Below are positions 7,742 to 17,180 of a stretch of 64,000 bases of DNA, piece by piece (position 1 is the stretch's first letter; the number at the start of each line of letters is the position of its first letter). The position numbers and the translations under genes are program-made. The notes under the pieces are model-generated. The model searched no databases, was not told the origin of the DNA, and saw only the letters and a program-made list of their open reading frames with translations. The stretch spans positions 62,001 through 126,000 of the forward strand of contig NZ_JPUG01000070.1 of assembly GCF_000739015.1 (NCBI RefSeq), given 5' to 3'. Origin of the DNA: Microvirga sp. BSC39. Its GTDB lineage: Bacteria; Pseudomonadota; Alphaproteobacteria; Rhizobiales; Beijerinckiaceae.

Positions 7742-10700
7742 GCACCGATCTCGTCATCCCGCAATACACCAAGGATGCGCAGCGCCGCGCCGCGAACCCG
7801 CGCGCTTCCGCCTGGGTGTCGGCCAATGCGGGCGCGGGCAAAACCAAGGTGCTGACCGATCGCGTGGTGCGCCTGCTGCTCAGCGGTTCGCTGCCGGGCC
7901 GAATCCTGTGCCTCACCTTCACCAAGGCGGCTGCCGCCAACATGGCGATCCGCGTCTTCGAGCGTCTCGGGCGCTGGGTGACGCTCGACGAGGACAGCCT
8001 CGTCGCGGAGCTGACGGAGCTGGAAGGCGAGAGGCCGACCCGCAAGCAGGTGAAGCTCGCGCGCACGCTGTTCGCCCGCGCGGTGGAAACGCCCGGCGGC
8101 CTGAAGATCGACACCATTCACGCCTTCTGCGAGCGGCTCCTGCATCTCGTGCCCTTCGAGGCCAATGTGCCGGCGCGCTTTGCGGTGCTCGACGAGAGCC
8201 AGATGAAGGAGATGCTGGCGCAGGCAACCGCCAACGTCATGGCCGATGCGGCGAGCGGAAGTGAGGACTACGCCGCCCTGGCCGAAGCCCTCGACGTCAT
8301 CAGCGTCGACGCCGTGGGCGATGCGCTCTCCTCCGCAATCAACGCGGCGTTGAAATGCAAGCCGTTCCTGCACGATCCCGCAGGTCCGATGCGGCTTCGC
8401 AGGGAACTCGGGCTTGCCCCGGACGAGACGCTCGAATCCATCGAGCGCACCATGCTGGAAGGCGGCCTCAAGCCGGAGACCTGGCCTGCCATCGCACAGG
8501 AACTGCTTGGCGGAAAAGCGACCGATCAGAAGCGCGCCGCGTCCCTCATCGCAGCCGCCGAGTCCAAGGAACTACCTGAGAAGCTGGAGAACTATCTCTC
8601 GGTGTTTCTCACCGACGGCGGCACGCCGCGCAAGGGTTCGGCCTTCCTCACCAAGGATGTGAGCGAGAACCTGAAGGACGAGCTGCTGCGCGAGCAGGAG
8701 CGCGTGTGCTCGCTCATCGACAAGCGCAAGGCCGCGCGTGCGGCCGAACGTACGGTTGCGCTGTTCACGCTGGCGGCCGAGATCCACACCCGCGTCGAGC
8801 AGGCGAAGATGCGCCTCGGCGCCCTCGACTTCCAGGATCTCATCGACAAGACCCTGGCGCTGCTGTCGCGCGGCGACACCGCCTGGGTGCTCTACAAGCT
8901 CGATCGCGGCATCGACCATGTGCTCATCGACGAGGCGCAGGACACGAACCCGGAGCAATGGGAGATCCTGCGCAGGATCACGGAGGATTTCACCTCCGGC
9001 GCCGGCGCGGCTGGCGGTCGCGTGCGCACGCTCTTTGCGGTGGGCGATCCCAAACAGTCGATCTACGGCTTTCAGGGTGCCGCCCCGCAGGAATTCGAAA
9101 CCACCCGCCGCAGCTGGTCGCAGAAGGTGCGTGAAGCGGAACTCGCCTTCGAAGACGTGTCGCTCACCATGTCGTTCCGCTCAGGTAAAGCCGTGCTCTC
9201 GGCGGTGGACGCGACGTTTGCGGTCGACCGGCACTTCAAGGGCCTGTCCTTCGAGGACAAGGCCGTCGGCACCGTGCACGAGAGCGCACGCCCCCATGCG
9301 CCGGGCCTCGTGGAGCTGTGGCCCGTCGAAGCGCCGGCCGACGAAGAGGAGCCCGAGGCCTGGGTTCTGCCTATCGACGAGCCCGAGCAGCAATCCCCGC
9401 CCGTGGTGGTGGCGCGGCGCATCGCGCAGGCCGTGAAGTGCTGGACCACCAAGGGCGACGAGATGGGCCGCCTGTGGAAGGCCGGCGACATTCTCGTGCT
9501 GGTGCGCAAGCGCGGCGCAGCCTTCGAGGCGGTGATCCGCGCGCTGAAAGAAGCCGGCGTGCCGGTGGCGGGCGCCGACCGCCTCAACATCGGCGAGCAC
9601 ATCGCCGTGCTCGATCTGGTGGCGGCGGGACGCGCGGCGCTGCTGCCGGATGACGACCTCACGCTGGCAACGGCGTTGAAGTCTCCGCTCGTGGGCCTGA
9701 ACGACGACGACCTCATCCGCATCGCGGCCGATCGCCCGGAGGAGGAATCGCTCCACGCAGCTCTGGCACGTCATGCAGAGGCTGGCGACGCGAAGGCCAA
9801 GCGCGGATGCGAGGCGCTCGCCGCATGGCGCGAGCTGGCCCGCATGCACGGTCCCTTCGGCTTCTTCGCCACCCTGCTTGGGCCTCGCGGCGGTCGCTCG
9901 CTGCTCGTGGCGCGGCTCGGGAGCGAAGCGGGCGATGCCATCGACGCCTTCCTGTGCTTCGCGCACCAGTCGGAGATGATGGAGACGCCGTCGCTCGCCT
10001 TTTTCCTCAGCCGGTTCGAATCGGCCGAACACACGATCAAGCGCGACCTCGACTCCGTGAACAACGAAGTGCGCGTGATGACCGTGCACGGGGCCAAGGG
10101 CCTGGAAGCGTCCGTCGTGGTGCTCATCGACGGCTGCGAGGTCCTGGGCCGCGATTCGCCGCTGCTGCAGCTGCAGACGAAGTCGGGCGACAGGATCCCC
10201 GTCTGGGCGCCGGGCAAGAATTCCGATTCCGGCGTCATGATGCTGGCCCGCGAGATCCTGCACGCGAAGGGTCACGAGGAACACAACCGGCTGCTCTATG
10301 TGGCCATGACCCGCGCCAAGGACCGGCTGGTGATCGCGCCTTATCTCACCGGCAAGAAGGAGTCGCCGCAGGAGGCCTGGTGCGAGATGATCCGCCATGG
10401 TCTGGTCGCGAAGGCCGGCGGCCTGGAGCTCGACAAGGCGCCCTACGGCCCGATCTCCGTGTGGCGCGACGGCTCGCCCCTGGCGCGCACCCTTGTCGCC
10501 GAGTCGGACGTTCCGCTGCTCGATCCCATCGCCGTGCCGGACTGGCTGACCAGCGCAGTGGCGCCGGAGCCCGAGCCCCTGCCCCCGATCCGCCCCTCCA
10601 GCGCGCTGGGTGCTGCCGACCGCATGACGCGGCCGGGCGACGGGCCCTATGCCCCCGAGGCGCGCCTGCGCGGCACCCTGGTCCATGCCCTGCTGGAGCG

Positions 10701-11178
10701 CCTGCCGGCCCTGTCGCCGGAGCACCGGGAGAGCATGGCCCGATCTTACGTGAAGGCCCGCGCCCCGCGTCTGGCAGGCGACCTGCGGGAATCGATTCTG
10801 GCCAATGCCCTTGCCGTTTTCGACCATCCCGACCTGAAGCCCCTGTTCGGCCAGGGCTCGCGGGCCGAGGCCCCCATCGCCGGGCGCGTGATGACGGCAG
10901 AGGGCGAACTCATGGTCTCGGGCCAGATCGATCGTCTTGCGGTGGTCGATGGGGAAGTGCTGGTCGCCGACTTCAAGACCACGGCCCGCCCTCCCCACCC
11001 CGGCCAGCCCCCGCCGCCTTCCTACGTGGCGCAGCTCGCCCTCTACCGGAGGCTGCTCGCGGAGATCTATCCGGGCCGGCAGATCCGCACCTTCCTGATC
11101 TGGACCTCGGGGCCGGTGATCCATGAGCTCATGGAACCGGAGCTGGAATCGGCACTTACCCTCATCAAAGCAGCGTGA
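7738..11178 (+). CDS. addA: Double-strand break repair helicase AddA
   Basis: This is a UvrD/Rep-family helicase with a C-terminal nuclease, 1146 residues. Walker A is SANAGAGKTKVLTDRV near residue 30, motif II is IDEAQDTNPEQW, and motif VI is LLYVAMTRAKDRL. The nuclease site is represented by SGQIDRL and VADFKTT near residue 1070. The ATG at 7738 overlaps the addB stop (ATGA), so the subunits are probably translationally coupled. A longer in-frame start at 7699 encodes only an Arg-rich tail and was rejected. Confidence 0.95.
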   Translation: MSTDLVIPQYTKDAQRRAANPRASAWVSANAGAGKTKVLTDRVVRLLLSGSLPGRILCLTFTKAAAANMAIRVFERLGRWVTLDEDSLVAELTELEGERPTRKQVKLARTLFARAVETPGGLKIDTIHAFCERLLHLVPFEANVPARFAVLDESQMKEMLAQATANVMADAASGSEDYAALAEALDVISVDAVGDALSSAINAALKCKPFLHDPAGPMRLRRELGLAPDETLESIERTMLEGGLKPETWPAIAQELLGGKATDQKRAASLIAAAESKELPEKLENYLSVFLTDGGTPRKGSAFLTKDVSENLKDELLREQERVCSLIDKRKAARAAERTVALFTLAAEIHTRVEQAKMRLGALDFQDLIDKTLALLSRGDTAWVLYKLDRGIDHVLIDEAQDTNPEQWEILRRITEDFTSGAGAAGGRVRTLFAVGDPKQSIYGFQGAAPQEFETTRRSWSQKVREAELAFEDVSLTMSFRSGKAVLSAVDATFAVDRHFKGLSFEDKAVGTVHESARPHAPGLVELWPVEAPADEEEPEAWVLPIDEPEQQSPPVVVARRIAQAVKCWTTKGDEMGRLWKAGDILVLVRKRGAAFEAVIRALKEAGVPVAGADRLNIGEHIAVLDLVAAGRAALLPDDDLTLATALKSPLVGLNDDDLIRIAADRPEEESLHAALARHAEAGDAKAKRGCEALAAWRELARMHGPFGFFATLLGPRGGRSLLVARLGSEAGDAIDAFLCFAHQSEMMETPSLAFFLSRFESAEHTIKRDLDSVNNEVRVMTVHGAKGLEASVVVLIDGCEVLGRDSPLLQLQTKSGDRIPVWAPGKNSDSGVMMLAREILHAKGHEEHNRLLYVAMTRAKDRLVIAPYLTGKKESPQEAWCEMIRHGLVAKAGGLELDKAPYGPISVWRDGSPLARTLVAESDVPLLDPIAVPDWLTSAVAPEPEPLPPIRPSSALGAADRMTRPGDGPYAPEARLRGTLVHALLERLPALSPEHRESMARSYVKARAPRLAGDLRESILANALAVFDHPDLKPLFGQGSRAEAPIAGRVMTAEGELMVSGQIDRLAVVDGEVLVADFKTTARPPHPGQPPPPSYVAQLALYRRLLAEIYPGRQIRTFLIWTSGPVIHELMEPELESALTLIKAA

Positions 11179-11281
11179 AGGCAGGCGCTCTTGCTTGATT
11201 CCCGAAAGGCCGGTTCTTACCTTGGCCCTATAGCCGAGCGGCTCGGACATGAGTCGCGCTTCAAATGTCAAAGGTGATGTG

Positions 11282-11602
11282 ATGGCGACCGTAAAGGTGA
11301 CCGACGCAAACTTCGCACAGGACGTCCTGCAGTCCTCCGAGCCCGTCGTGGTCGATTTCTGGGCGGAATGGTGCGGTCCCTGCCGCATGATCGGCCCGGC
11401 CCTGGAAGAGATTTCCGACGAAATGGCCGGCAAGGTGAAGATCGCCAAGCTCAACGTGGACGAAAACCCGCAGATCTCCTCCCAGCTCGGCATCCGGTCG
11501 ATTCCGGCCCTGATGATGTTCAAGGACGGCAAGGTCGTGGCCCAGAAAGTCGGCGCCGCCCCCAAGGGCGAGCTCTCCCGCTGGATCCAGGCTTCGGCCT
11601 GA
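11282..11602 (+). CDS. trxA: Thioredoxin
   Basis: A 106-residue thioredoxin, the usual length, with the redox motif [13 protein letters not shown] and the cis-proline in [10 protein letters not shown]. It reduces cytoplasmic protein disulfides using thioredoxin reductase. The start at ATG 11282 is set by AAGGTG 6 bases upstream; an upstream in-frame ATG at 11249 would add residues the family lacks. It lies about 100 bases after addA and is closed by an intrinsic terminator, so it may be read from its own promoter or with addAB. Confidence 0.96.
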   Translation: MATVKVTDANFAQDVLQSSEPVVVDFWAEWCGPCRMIGPALEEISDEMAGKVKIAKLNVDENPQISSQLGIRSIPALMMFKDGKVVAQKVGAAPKGELSRWIQASA

Positions 11603-11628
11603 TCGAGCCGCGATCTTGAGTTGATGAG

Positions 11629-11655
11629 AGGGGGCCGAAAGGCCCCTTTTCTTTT
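11629..11655 (+). terminator. Intrinsic terminator after trxA
   Basis: GGGGCC and GGCCCC pair around a GAAA tetraloop (11631-11646) and are followed by TTTTCTTTT. Confidence 0.88.
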
Positions 11656-11662
11656 GAGCTCC

Positions 11663-11880
11663 GTCATTCCGGACGAGGCGTCAGCGGAGATCCGGGATCG
11701 TGCGCAGGGCATGGCGCCGGAACCACGACGCCGTCATCCCCGCGAAGGCGGGGATCCATAACCGCTGACGGTGCTAGCTAAAATACTGTCGTGGTTATGG
11801 ATCCCGGGCTCTGCTGCGCAGCCCCGGGATGACAGAGCCGTATTCTGAGTACGATCCCGGATCGGCTGCACCGTCCGGGA
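11663..11880. repeat. Cluster of GC-rich palindromic repeats between convergent trxA and folC
   Basis: At least three related units lie in both orientations. One contains CCCCGCGAAGGCGGGG (about 11738-11753). Another, inverted, contains CCCGGGCT...AGCCCCGGG (about 11803-11827), each next to GGATCCATAAC or its complement. AACCACGAC (11721) and GTCGTGGTT (11789) add a larger inverted repeat. No coding capacity is visible. The position between convergent genes suits a repeat sink or bidirectional terminator. Confidence 0.7.
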
Positions 11881-11896
11881 TGACGAGGTTTGAAGG

Positions 11897-13222
11897 CTAT
11901 TCCGGCAGCGTGCCGTTCGCCGCCAGCACCTCGCCGGCCAGATACAGCGAGCCGCAGATCAGCACGCGGGGCGGGCGGTCCCAGACGTAGTTGTGGAGCG
12001 AGGCAAGCGCCGATTCGACGCTGGACGCGACCGAGGTGGTGAGCCCGACGCTGCCGGCGATACTTGCAACTTCCTCGGCCGGACGCGCGGCGATCTGGCC
12101 GGCAATCGGCACCGCGATCACCTCCCGGGCCAGCCCCGAGAAGTTCTTGAAGAAGGCCCCGGAATCCTTGGTGCCGAGCATGCCGGCGATGAGCACGAGG
12201 GGCGCGTCCGCGCGCTCGCTCTGGTCGGCCATGGCGGCGGCGAGCACCCGGCCCCCATCGGCGTTGTGGCCGCCGTCGAGCCAGATCTCGCAGCCGGACG
12301 GCGCGATCTCCGGCAGGCGGCCCCGGTTGAGGCGCTGCAGGCGGCCCGGCCATTCGGCGCGGGTGAGTCCCGCCTCGAACGCTTCAGCCTCGAAGCCTTC
12401 GAAACCGGCGGCGCGCAGCGCTGCAATCGCCGTGCCGGCGTTGATGAATTGATGGCGGCCGATGAGTTTCGGGCGCGGCAGGTCCAAGAGGCCCTTCTCG
12501 TCCTGGTAGACGAGGCGCCCGCCCTCCTCATGGACGGAGAAATCCTGCTGACCGACAAGAATGGGAGACGCGCCGATGCGCTCGGCCTCCTCGCGCAGGG
12601 TCTGGTCGGCCTCGAGATAATCCTGCGGGGCGATCACCGCCGGGCAGCCGCGCTTGAAAATGCCCGCCTTCTCGCCGGCAATCGCCTTCAAGGTCGTGCC
12701 GAGATATTCCGCGTGGTCGTGGCCGATGGACGTGACCACGGCGGCGGCAGGCCTGTCGATGACATTGGTGGCGTCGAAGCGGCCCCCTAAGCCCACTTCG
12801 AGCAGGAGCACGTCCGCGGGCTCCTCGGAGAAGATCAGCAGGGCGGCCGCGGTCGTGATCTCGAACACGGTGGTGGGCGCGCCCGCATTGACCGCCTCGC
12901 AGCGGCGGAAGGCCTCCACGAGCCGGTCCTCGGTGACGTACCGCCCCCCGCCGATGCGCCCGATCCGGATGCGCTCATGGAAGCGCACGAGGTGGGGCGA
13001 GGTATGGACATGGACGGCGAGCCCCGCGCTTTCCAGGATCGCCCGCATGAACGCGATGGTCGAGCCCTTGCCGTTGGTGCCCGCCACATGGATCACCGGG
13101 GGCAGGCGGCGCTCAGGGTGCCCGAGACTGGCCAGCAGCCGCTGGATGCGCCCGAGCGACAGGTCGATGGCCTTGGGGTGCAGGGCGAGAAAGCGCGCGA
13201 TCAGCGCATCGGAGGAATCCAT
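11897..13222 (-). CDS. folC: Bifunctional dihydrofolate / folylpolyglutamate synthase
   Basis: FolC ligates glutamate to dihydropteroate and then to folates. The 441-residue product has the Mur-ligase-type P-loop VAGTNGKGSTIAFM near residue 47, TSPHLVRFHERI, the GHDHAEYLG region and WLDGGHNADGG in the C-terminal domain. It starts 14 bases after accD and ends the minus-strand group trpF-trpB-trpA-accD-folC, an order seen in many alphaproteobacteria. Confidence 0.95.
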   Translation of the reverse strand: MDSSDALIARFLALHPKAIDLSLGRIQRLLASLGHPERRLPPVIHVAGTNGKGSTIAFMRAILESAGLAVHVHTSPHLVRFHERIRIGRIGGGRYVTEDRLVEAFRRCEAVNAGAPTTVFEITTAAALLIFSEEPADVLLLEVGLGGRFDATNVIDRPAAAVVTSIGHDHAEYLGTTLKAIAGEKAGIFKRGCPAVIAPQDYLEADQTLREEAERIGASPILVGQQDFSVHEEGGRLVYQDEKGLLDLPRPKLIGRHQFINAGTAIAALRAAGFEGFEAEAFEAGLTRAEWPGRLQRLNRGRLPEIAPSGCEIWLDGGHNADGGRVLAAAMADQSERADAPLVLIAGMLGTKDSGAFFKNFSGLAREVIAVPIAGQIAARPAEEVASIAGSVGLTTSVASSVESALASLHNYVWDRPPRVLICGSLYLAGEVLAANGTLPE

Positions 13223-13236
13223 CGCCCTGGTCTCGC

Positions 13237-14145
13237 TTACTCGGCTGCCGCCGCCGTCACTTCAGGGGCGATCGGAGTTGCCGGTGCGCTCGCGGCGGGC
13301 GCCTTCGTGAAGAGGCGGGACAGGCGGGCGACGGTCGATTTGAGGTCGTGGCGATGCACGACCGCATCGACCATGCCGTGCTCCTTCAGGTATTCGGCGC
13401 GCTGGAAGCCGTCGGGCAGCTTCTCGCGGATGGTCTGCTCGATCACCCGCGGGCCAGCAAAGCCGATGAGTGCGCCGGGCTCGGCCAGATGCACGTCGCC
13501 GAGCATGGCATAGGACGCCGTCACGCCGCCCGTGGTCGGGTTGGTGAGCACGACGATGTAGGGCAGCCGCGCATCGCGTAGGCGGCGGATCGCCACCGTC
13601 GTGCGGGGCATCTGCATGAGGGAAAGGATGCCCTCCTGCATGCGCGCGCCGCCGGAGCCGGCGAAGAGCACGTAAGGGGTCTTCTTCTCGAGTGCCGTCT
13701 CGGCGCCTTTGACGAAGGCCTCGCCGGCCGCCATGCCGAGCGAGCCGCCCATGAAGCCGAAATCCTGCACGGCAATAGTCATCGGCAGGTCCTCGACCCG
13801 GCCGAAGCCCACCTTGAACGCATCCTGCTGGCCGGTCTTTGCGCGGGCGTCCTTCAGGCGGTCGATGTAGCGCTTCTCATCGCGGAATTTCAGCGGATCG
13901 ACGGCCACTTCGGGCAGCGCGACGTCGAGCCAGGTCGCGCCGTCGAACATGAGCTGCAGGCGCTGGGTGGCGGAGATGCGCATGTGGTGGTTGGACCCGG
14001 GGATCACCCACTGGTTCGCCTCCACGTCCTTGTGGAACACCACCTGGCCCGTCTCCGGGCACTTGATCCAGAGATTGTCCGGCGTCTCGCGCTTGTTGAA
14101 GAGCGTCTTGATCTTCGGACGGACGACTTCGGAAATCCAGTTCAT
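13237..14145 (-). CDS. accD: Acetyl-CoA carboxylase carboxyltransferase subunit beta
   Basis: AccD is half of the carboxyltransferase that makes malonyl-CoA for fatty-acid synthesis. The product has 302 residues with [12 protein letters not shown] and [14 protein letters not shown], the CoA/oxyanion region. The N-terminal segment [12 protein letters not shown]...[11 protein letters not shown] aligns with the Cys4 zinc ribbon of E. coli AccD but keeps one Cys only, so it probably does not bind zinc. The C-terminal tail is Ala-rich. It lies between trpA and folC. Confidence 0.96.
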   Translation of the reverse strand: MNWISEVVRPKIKTLFNKRETPDNLWIKCPETGQVVFHKDVEANQWVIPGSNHHMRISATQRLQLMFDGATWLDVALPEVAVDPLKFRDEKRYIDRLKDARAKTGQQDAFKVGFGRVEDLPMTIAVQDFGFMGGSLGMAAGEAFVKGAETALEKKTPYVLFAGSGGARMQEGILSLMQMPRTTVAIRRLRDARLPYIVVLTNPTTGGVTASYAMLGDVHLAEPGALIGFAGPRVIEQTIREKLPDGFQRAEYLKEHGMVDAVVHRHDLKSTVARLSRLFTKAPAASAPATPIAPEVTAAAAE

Positions 14146-14157
14146 CGCTTCAATCCT

Positions 14158-14240
14158 CTCGTCATGGACGGGGCTTGCCCGGCCATCTCAGCGGACCACG
14201 CCGGAGGCGTGGCTGCCTGCACAACGGCATGACGTGCTCT
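14158..14240. repeat. Palindromic repeat between trpA and accD
   Basis: CGTCATGGACGGGGCTTGCC (14160-14179) and CGGCATGACG (about 14224-14233) flank inner arms CCACGCC/GGCGTGG. It resembles the CCGGCCATGACG half of the repeats near 20 and 44.5 kb. Nothing coding is seen here. Confidence 0.55.
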
Positions 14241-14247
14241 GTATGTA

Positions 14248-15105
14248 TTAGGCCGCGGCGCGTTTTGCCACCGAGCGCACGCCTTCGCTCAATTCCTTCA
14301 CCAGCTTCGTCACCGCCTCGACCGACCCTGCCGTAGCGCGATCCTCGGCATCGAGGGTGCCCTTCAGCGCATCGATGAGCGCCGAGCCCACCACGACGCC
14401 GTCGGCGCCTTGCGCCACCGCCGCCGCATGCGCTCCGCTCTTGACGCCGAAGCCCACCACCACCGGCAGGGGCGTGTGGCGCTTGATCCGCTCGACCGCC
14501 GAGGCGACCTTGCCGAAATCCGGCGTCGCGGCGCCGGTGATGCCGGTGATCGACACGTAATAGACGAAGCCCGCCGTGTTCGTGAGCACCGCCGGCAGGC
14601 GCTTGTCGTCGGTGGTCGGGGTGGCAAGGCGGATGAAGGCCAAGCCTGCCTTGAGGGCCGGCAGACAGAGTTCGTCATCCTCCTCCGGCGGAAGATCCAC
14701 CACGATCAGGCCGTCGACGCCAGCTTGCTTGGCGTCCTCAAGGAAGCGGTCGACCCCGTAGACGTAGATCGGGTTGAAATAGCCCATGAGGATCACGGGC
14801 GTGTCCCCATCCTCGGCCCGGAAGCGGCGGATGAGGTCGAGGGTCTTGACCGTATCCTGCCCGACTTTCAGCGCCCGCAGGCCCGCCGCCTGGATCGCCG
14901 GCCCGTCCGCCATGGGATCGGTGAAGGGCAGACCGAACTCGACGATGTCGGCACCGGCCCTGGGCAGGCTCTTGAGGATCTCGAGCGACGTCTCGGGATC
15001 CGGGTCGCCGGCCATCACATAGGTGACGAGAGCCGCGCGGCCTTCGGCGCGGCACTTCTTGAAACGGGCTTCGATGCGTTGGGTCATGGGCTGCGTCTTT
15101 AGCAT
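14248..15105 (-). CDS. trpA: Tryptophan synthase alpha subunit
   Basis: TrpA cleaves indole-3-glycerol phosphate and channels indole to TrpB. The 285-residue TIM-barrel keeps both catalytic acids in [15 protein letters not shown], and GFGVKS and DGVVVGSAL for phosphate binding. An in-frame ATG at 15087 (MTQRIEARF) matches the usual family start better than the ATG at 15105; neither has a strong ribosome site. A repeat-filled 127-base gap separates it from trpB. Confidence 0.95.
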   Translation of the reverse strand: MLKTQPMTQRIEARFKKCRAEGRAALVTYVMAGDPDPETSLEILKSLPRAGADIVEFGLPFTDPMADGPAIQAAGLRALKVGQDTVKTLDLIRRFRAEDGDTPVILMGYFNPIYVYGVDRFLEDAKQAGVDGLIVVDLPPEEDDELCLPALKAGLAFIRLATPTTDDKRLPAVLTNTAGFVYYVSITGITGAATPDFGKVASAVERIKRHTPLPVVVGFGVKSGAHAAAVAQGADGVVVGSALIDALKGTLDAEDRATAGSVEAVTKLVKELSEGVRSVAKRAAA

Positions 15106-15107
15106 GG

Positions 15108-15232
15108 GACTATGGGAATGACACGCGTGTCATTCCCGGCCGGAGCGCAGCGGAAGGGAATCCATCGCGCCGCGCCTGATCGTGGATCCCCTTCCCGGCC
15201 CTTCAGGCCGCCGGGGATGACACGGAGCCTTC
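15108..15232. repeat. Palindromic repeat between trpB and trpA
   Basis: The perfect palindrome GAATGACACGCGTGTCATTC (15117-15136) is followed by GGAAGGGAATCC...GGATCCCCTTCC and ends GGGGATGACA. The GAAGGG/CCCTTCC...GATGACA order matches the repeat at 20090-20180. It lies inside an operon and may affect relative trpA expression. Confidence 0.65.
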
Positions 15233-16453
15233 TCAAACGATCTGATTGCCCAGATGCTCGGCGATCTGGAACAGGTCCTTGTCGCCGCGGCCTGAGATGT
15301 TGACCACCATCAGGTGATCCTTGGGCTTGGTTGGCGCGATCTCGACCACCTTGGCGAGCGCATGGGCAGGCTCGAGCGCCGGCAGGATGCCCTCGAGGCG
15401 CGAGCAGAGCTGGAAGGCGTCCAGGGCCTCCTGGTCGGTGGCGGAGATGTACTTGACCCGGCCCATCTCGTGCAGCCAGGCATGCTCCGGGCCGATGCCC
15501 GGATAGTCGAGGCCGGCCGAGATGGAATGGGCGTCGGCGATCTGGCCGTCGCGGTCCATGAGCAGGTAGGTGCGGTTGCCGTGCAGCACGCCCGGGCGAC
15601 CGCCGGTGAGCGAAGCGGCGTGCAACTGGTCGAGCCCGTGGCCGGCCGCTTCCACGCCGTAGATCTCCACGTCCTTGTCGTCGAGGAACGGGTGGAACAG
15701 TCCGATGGCGTTGGAGCCGCCGCCAATGCAGGCGACGAGGGAATCCGGCAGGCGGCCTTCCGCCTGCATCATCTGCTCGCGGGTCTCGGTGCCGATCACG
15801 CACTGGAAATCGCGCACCATGGCCGGATACGGGTGCGGGCCCGCCACCGTGCCGATGCAGTAGAAGGTGTCGGCCACGTTGGTGACCCAGTCGCGCAGGG
15901 CCTCGTTCATGGCGTCCTTGAGCGTGCGGGTGCCGGACTGCACCGGCACCACCTTGGCGCCGAGCATGTTCATGCGGAACACGTTGGGCTTCTGCCGCTC
16001 CACGTCGACCGCGCCCATGTAGACGATGCACTCGAGCCCAAAGCGCGCGCACAGCGTCGCGGTGGCAACGCCATGCTGGCCGGCCCCGGTCTCGGCGATG
16101 ATGCGCTTCTTGCCCATGCGGCGGGCGAGCAAGATCTGGCCCAGCACGTTGTTCACCTTGTGGGCGCCGGTATGGTTCAGCTCTTCGCGCTTGAAGTAGA
16201 TCTTGGCCCCACCGAGATGCTCGGTCATGCGCTCCGCATAATAGAGCGGGCTCGGGCGGCCGATGTAATGGGTCGAGTAGCTCGCCATGTCGGCGTGGAA
16301 GGACGGGTCGTTCCGCGCCTCCTCATAGGCCTTTTCCAATTCGAGGATGTTCGGCATCAGGGTTTCGGCGACGAAACGTCCGCCGAACTGGCCGAAATGC
16401 CCGCGCTCGTCGGGGCCGGTGCGATAGGAATTGGGTTGAGCTTGAGCTGACAC
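15233..16453 (-). CDS. trpB: Tryptophan synthase beta subunit
   Basis: TrpB is the PLP enzyme that joins indole to serine. It has 406 residues with the Schiff-base lysine in [19 protein letters not shown], and the phosphate-binding [10 protein letters not shown]. Length is standard for TrpB1. It sits 57 bases after trpF in the minus-strand operon. Confidence 0.97.
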   Translation of the reverse strand: MSAQAQPNSYRTGPDERGHFGQFGGRFVAETLMPNILELEKAYEEARNDPSFHADMASYSTHYIGRPSPLYYAERMTEHLGGAKIYFKREELNHTGAHKVNNVLGQILLARRMGKKRIIAETGAGQHGVATATLCARFGLECIVYMGAVDVERQKPNVFRMNMLGAKVVPVQSGTRTLKDAMNEALRDWVTNVADTFYCIGTVAGPHPYPAMVRDFQCVIGTETREQMMQAEGRLPDSLVACIGGGSNAIGLFHPFLDDKDVEIYGVEAAGHGLDQLHAASLTGGRPGVLHGNRTYLLMDRDGQIADAHSISAGLDYPGIGPEHAWLHEMGRVKYISATDQEALDAFQLCSRLEGILPALEPAHALAKVVEIAPTKPKDHLMVVNISGRGDKDLFQIAEHLGNQIV

Positions 16454-16510
16454 GGCCTGTCCTGCCTTGAAGGTCTTAGAAGCACGCCCGAACAGACGTG
16501 CCGTCCTGGT

Positions 16511-17170
16511 CTAGTGACGGGCAGCCGCGAAGGCTGTCCGGGCGGCCCTGATGAAGGCCACGATCCTGGCCGGATCCTTGAGACCCGGTCCGGTTTCCAC
16601 CCCGGACGACACGTCGACGGCCCTGGGCTTCGTGAGCCGGATCGCCTCCGCCACGTTGTCGGGGTTGAGGCCTCCTGACAGCATGAAGGAAACCCGGGGG
16701 TCAAGCCCGTTCAGCAGCCGCCAGTCGAAGGAGATCCCGTTGCCGCCGGGCAAAGCATCAGTAGTGCGGGGCGGCTTGGCGTCGAGCAGGATGTGATCGG
16801 CGCCGGCGTAAGGGCTCAGAGCCTGGAGGTCGGACGGCTCCGCGACGCCCAGGGCCTTCATCACCGGCCGTTTGACCATGGAGCGGATCTCGGTCACGCG
16901 CTCGGGCGTCTCGCTCCCGTGCAGCTGGATCAGGTCGGGGTTGATGGCCTCGACCGCCTGGGCAATGTCCTCGTCGCCCGGATTGACCAGCAGGACGACG
17001 CGCTGCGCCCGCCCCTTGGCCTGCAGGGAGAGCTTGTGGCCCAGGTTGAGGCTCACATGGCGGGGGCTCTTGGCGAAGCGCACGAAGCCGACCATGTCCG
17101 CGCCTGCGCTCAGGGCGGCATCGAGGGTTTCGGGCGTGGAGAGCCCGCAGATTTTCACCAGGTTATCCAT
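16511..17170 (-). CDS. trpF: Phosphoribosylanthranilate isomerase
   Basis: TrpF performs the Amadori rearrangement that yields CdRP in tryptophan synthesis. The 219-residue TIM-barrel keeps the catalytic Cys in VKICGL (residues 5-10) and the catalytic Asp in AVDVSSGVE near residue 190, with LSGGLNPDN as phosphate loop. The start lies 10 bases after the ornithine-cyclodeaminase-like gene, so the two are probably co-transcribed. No trp leader peptide is visible before it. Confidence 0.95.
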   Translation of the reverse strand: MDNLVKICGLSTPETLDAALSAGADMVGFVRFAKSPRHVSLNLGHKLSLQAKGRAQRVVLLVNPGDEDIAQAVEAINPDLIQLHGSETPERVTEIRSMVKRPVMKALGVAEPSDLQALSPYAGADHILLDAKPPRTTDALPGGNGISFDWRLLNGLDPRVSFMLSGGLNPDNVAEAIRLTKPRAVDVSSGVETGPGLKDPARIVAFIRAARTAFAAARH

Positions 17171-17180
17171 AGGAGGTAGT

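Noticed and set aside
9181..11712. 843-codon minus-strand frame over addA and trxA
   Set aside because: Antisense to addA and trxA; composition typical of GC-rich shadow frames.
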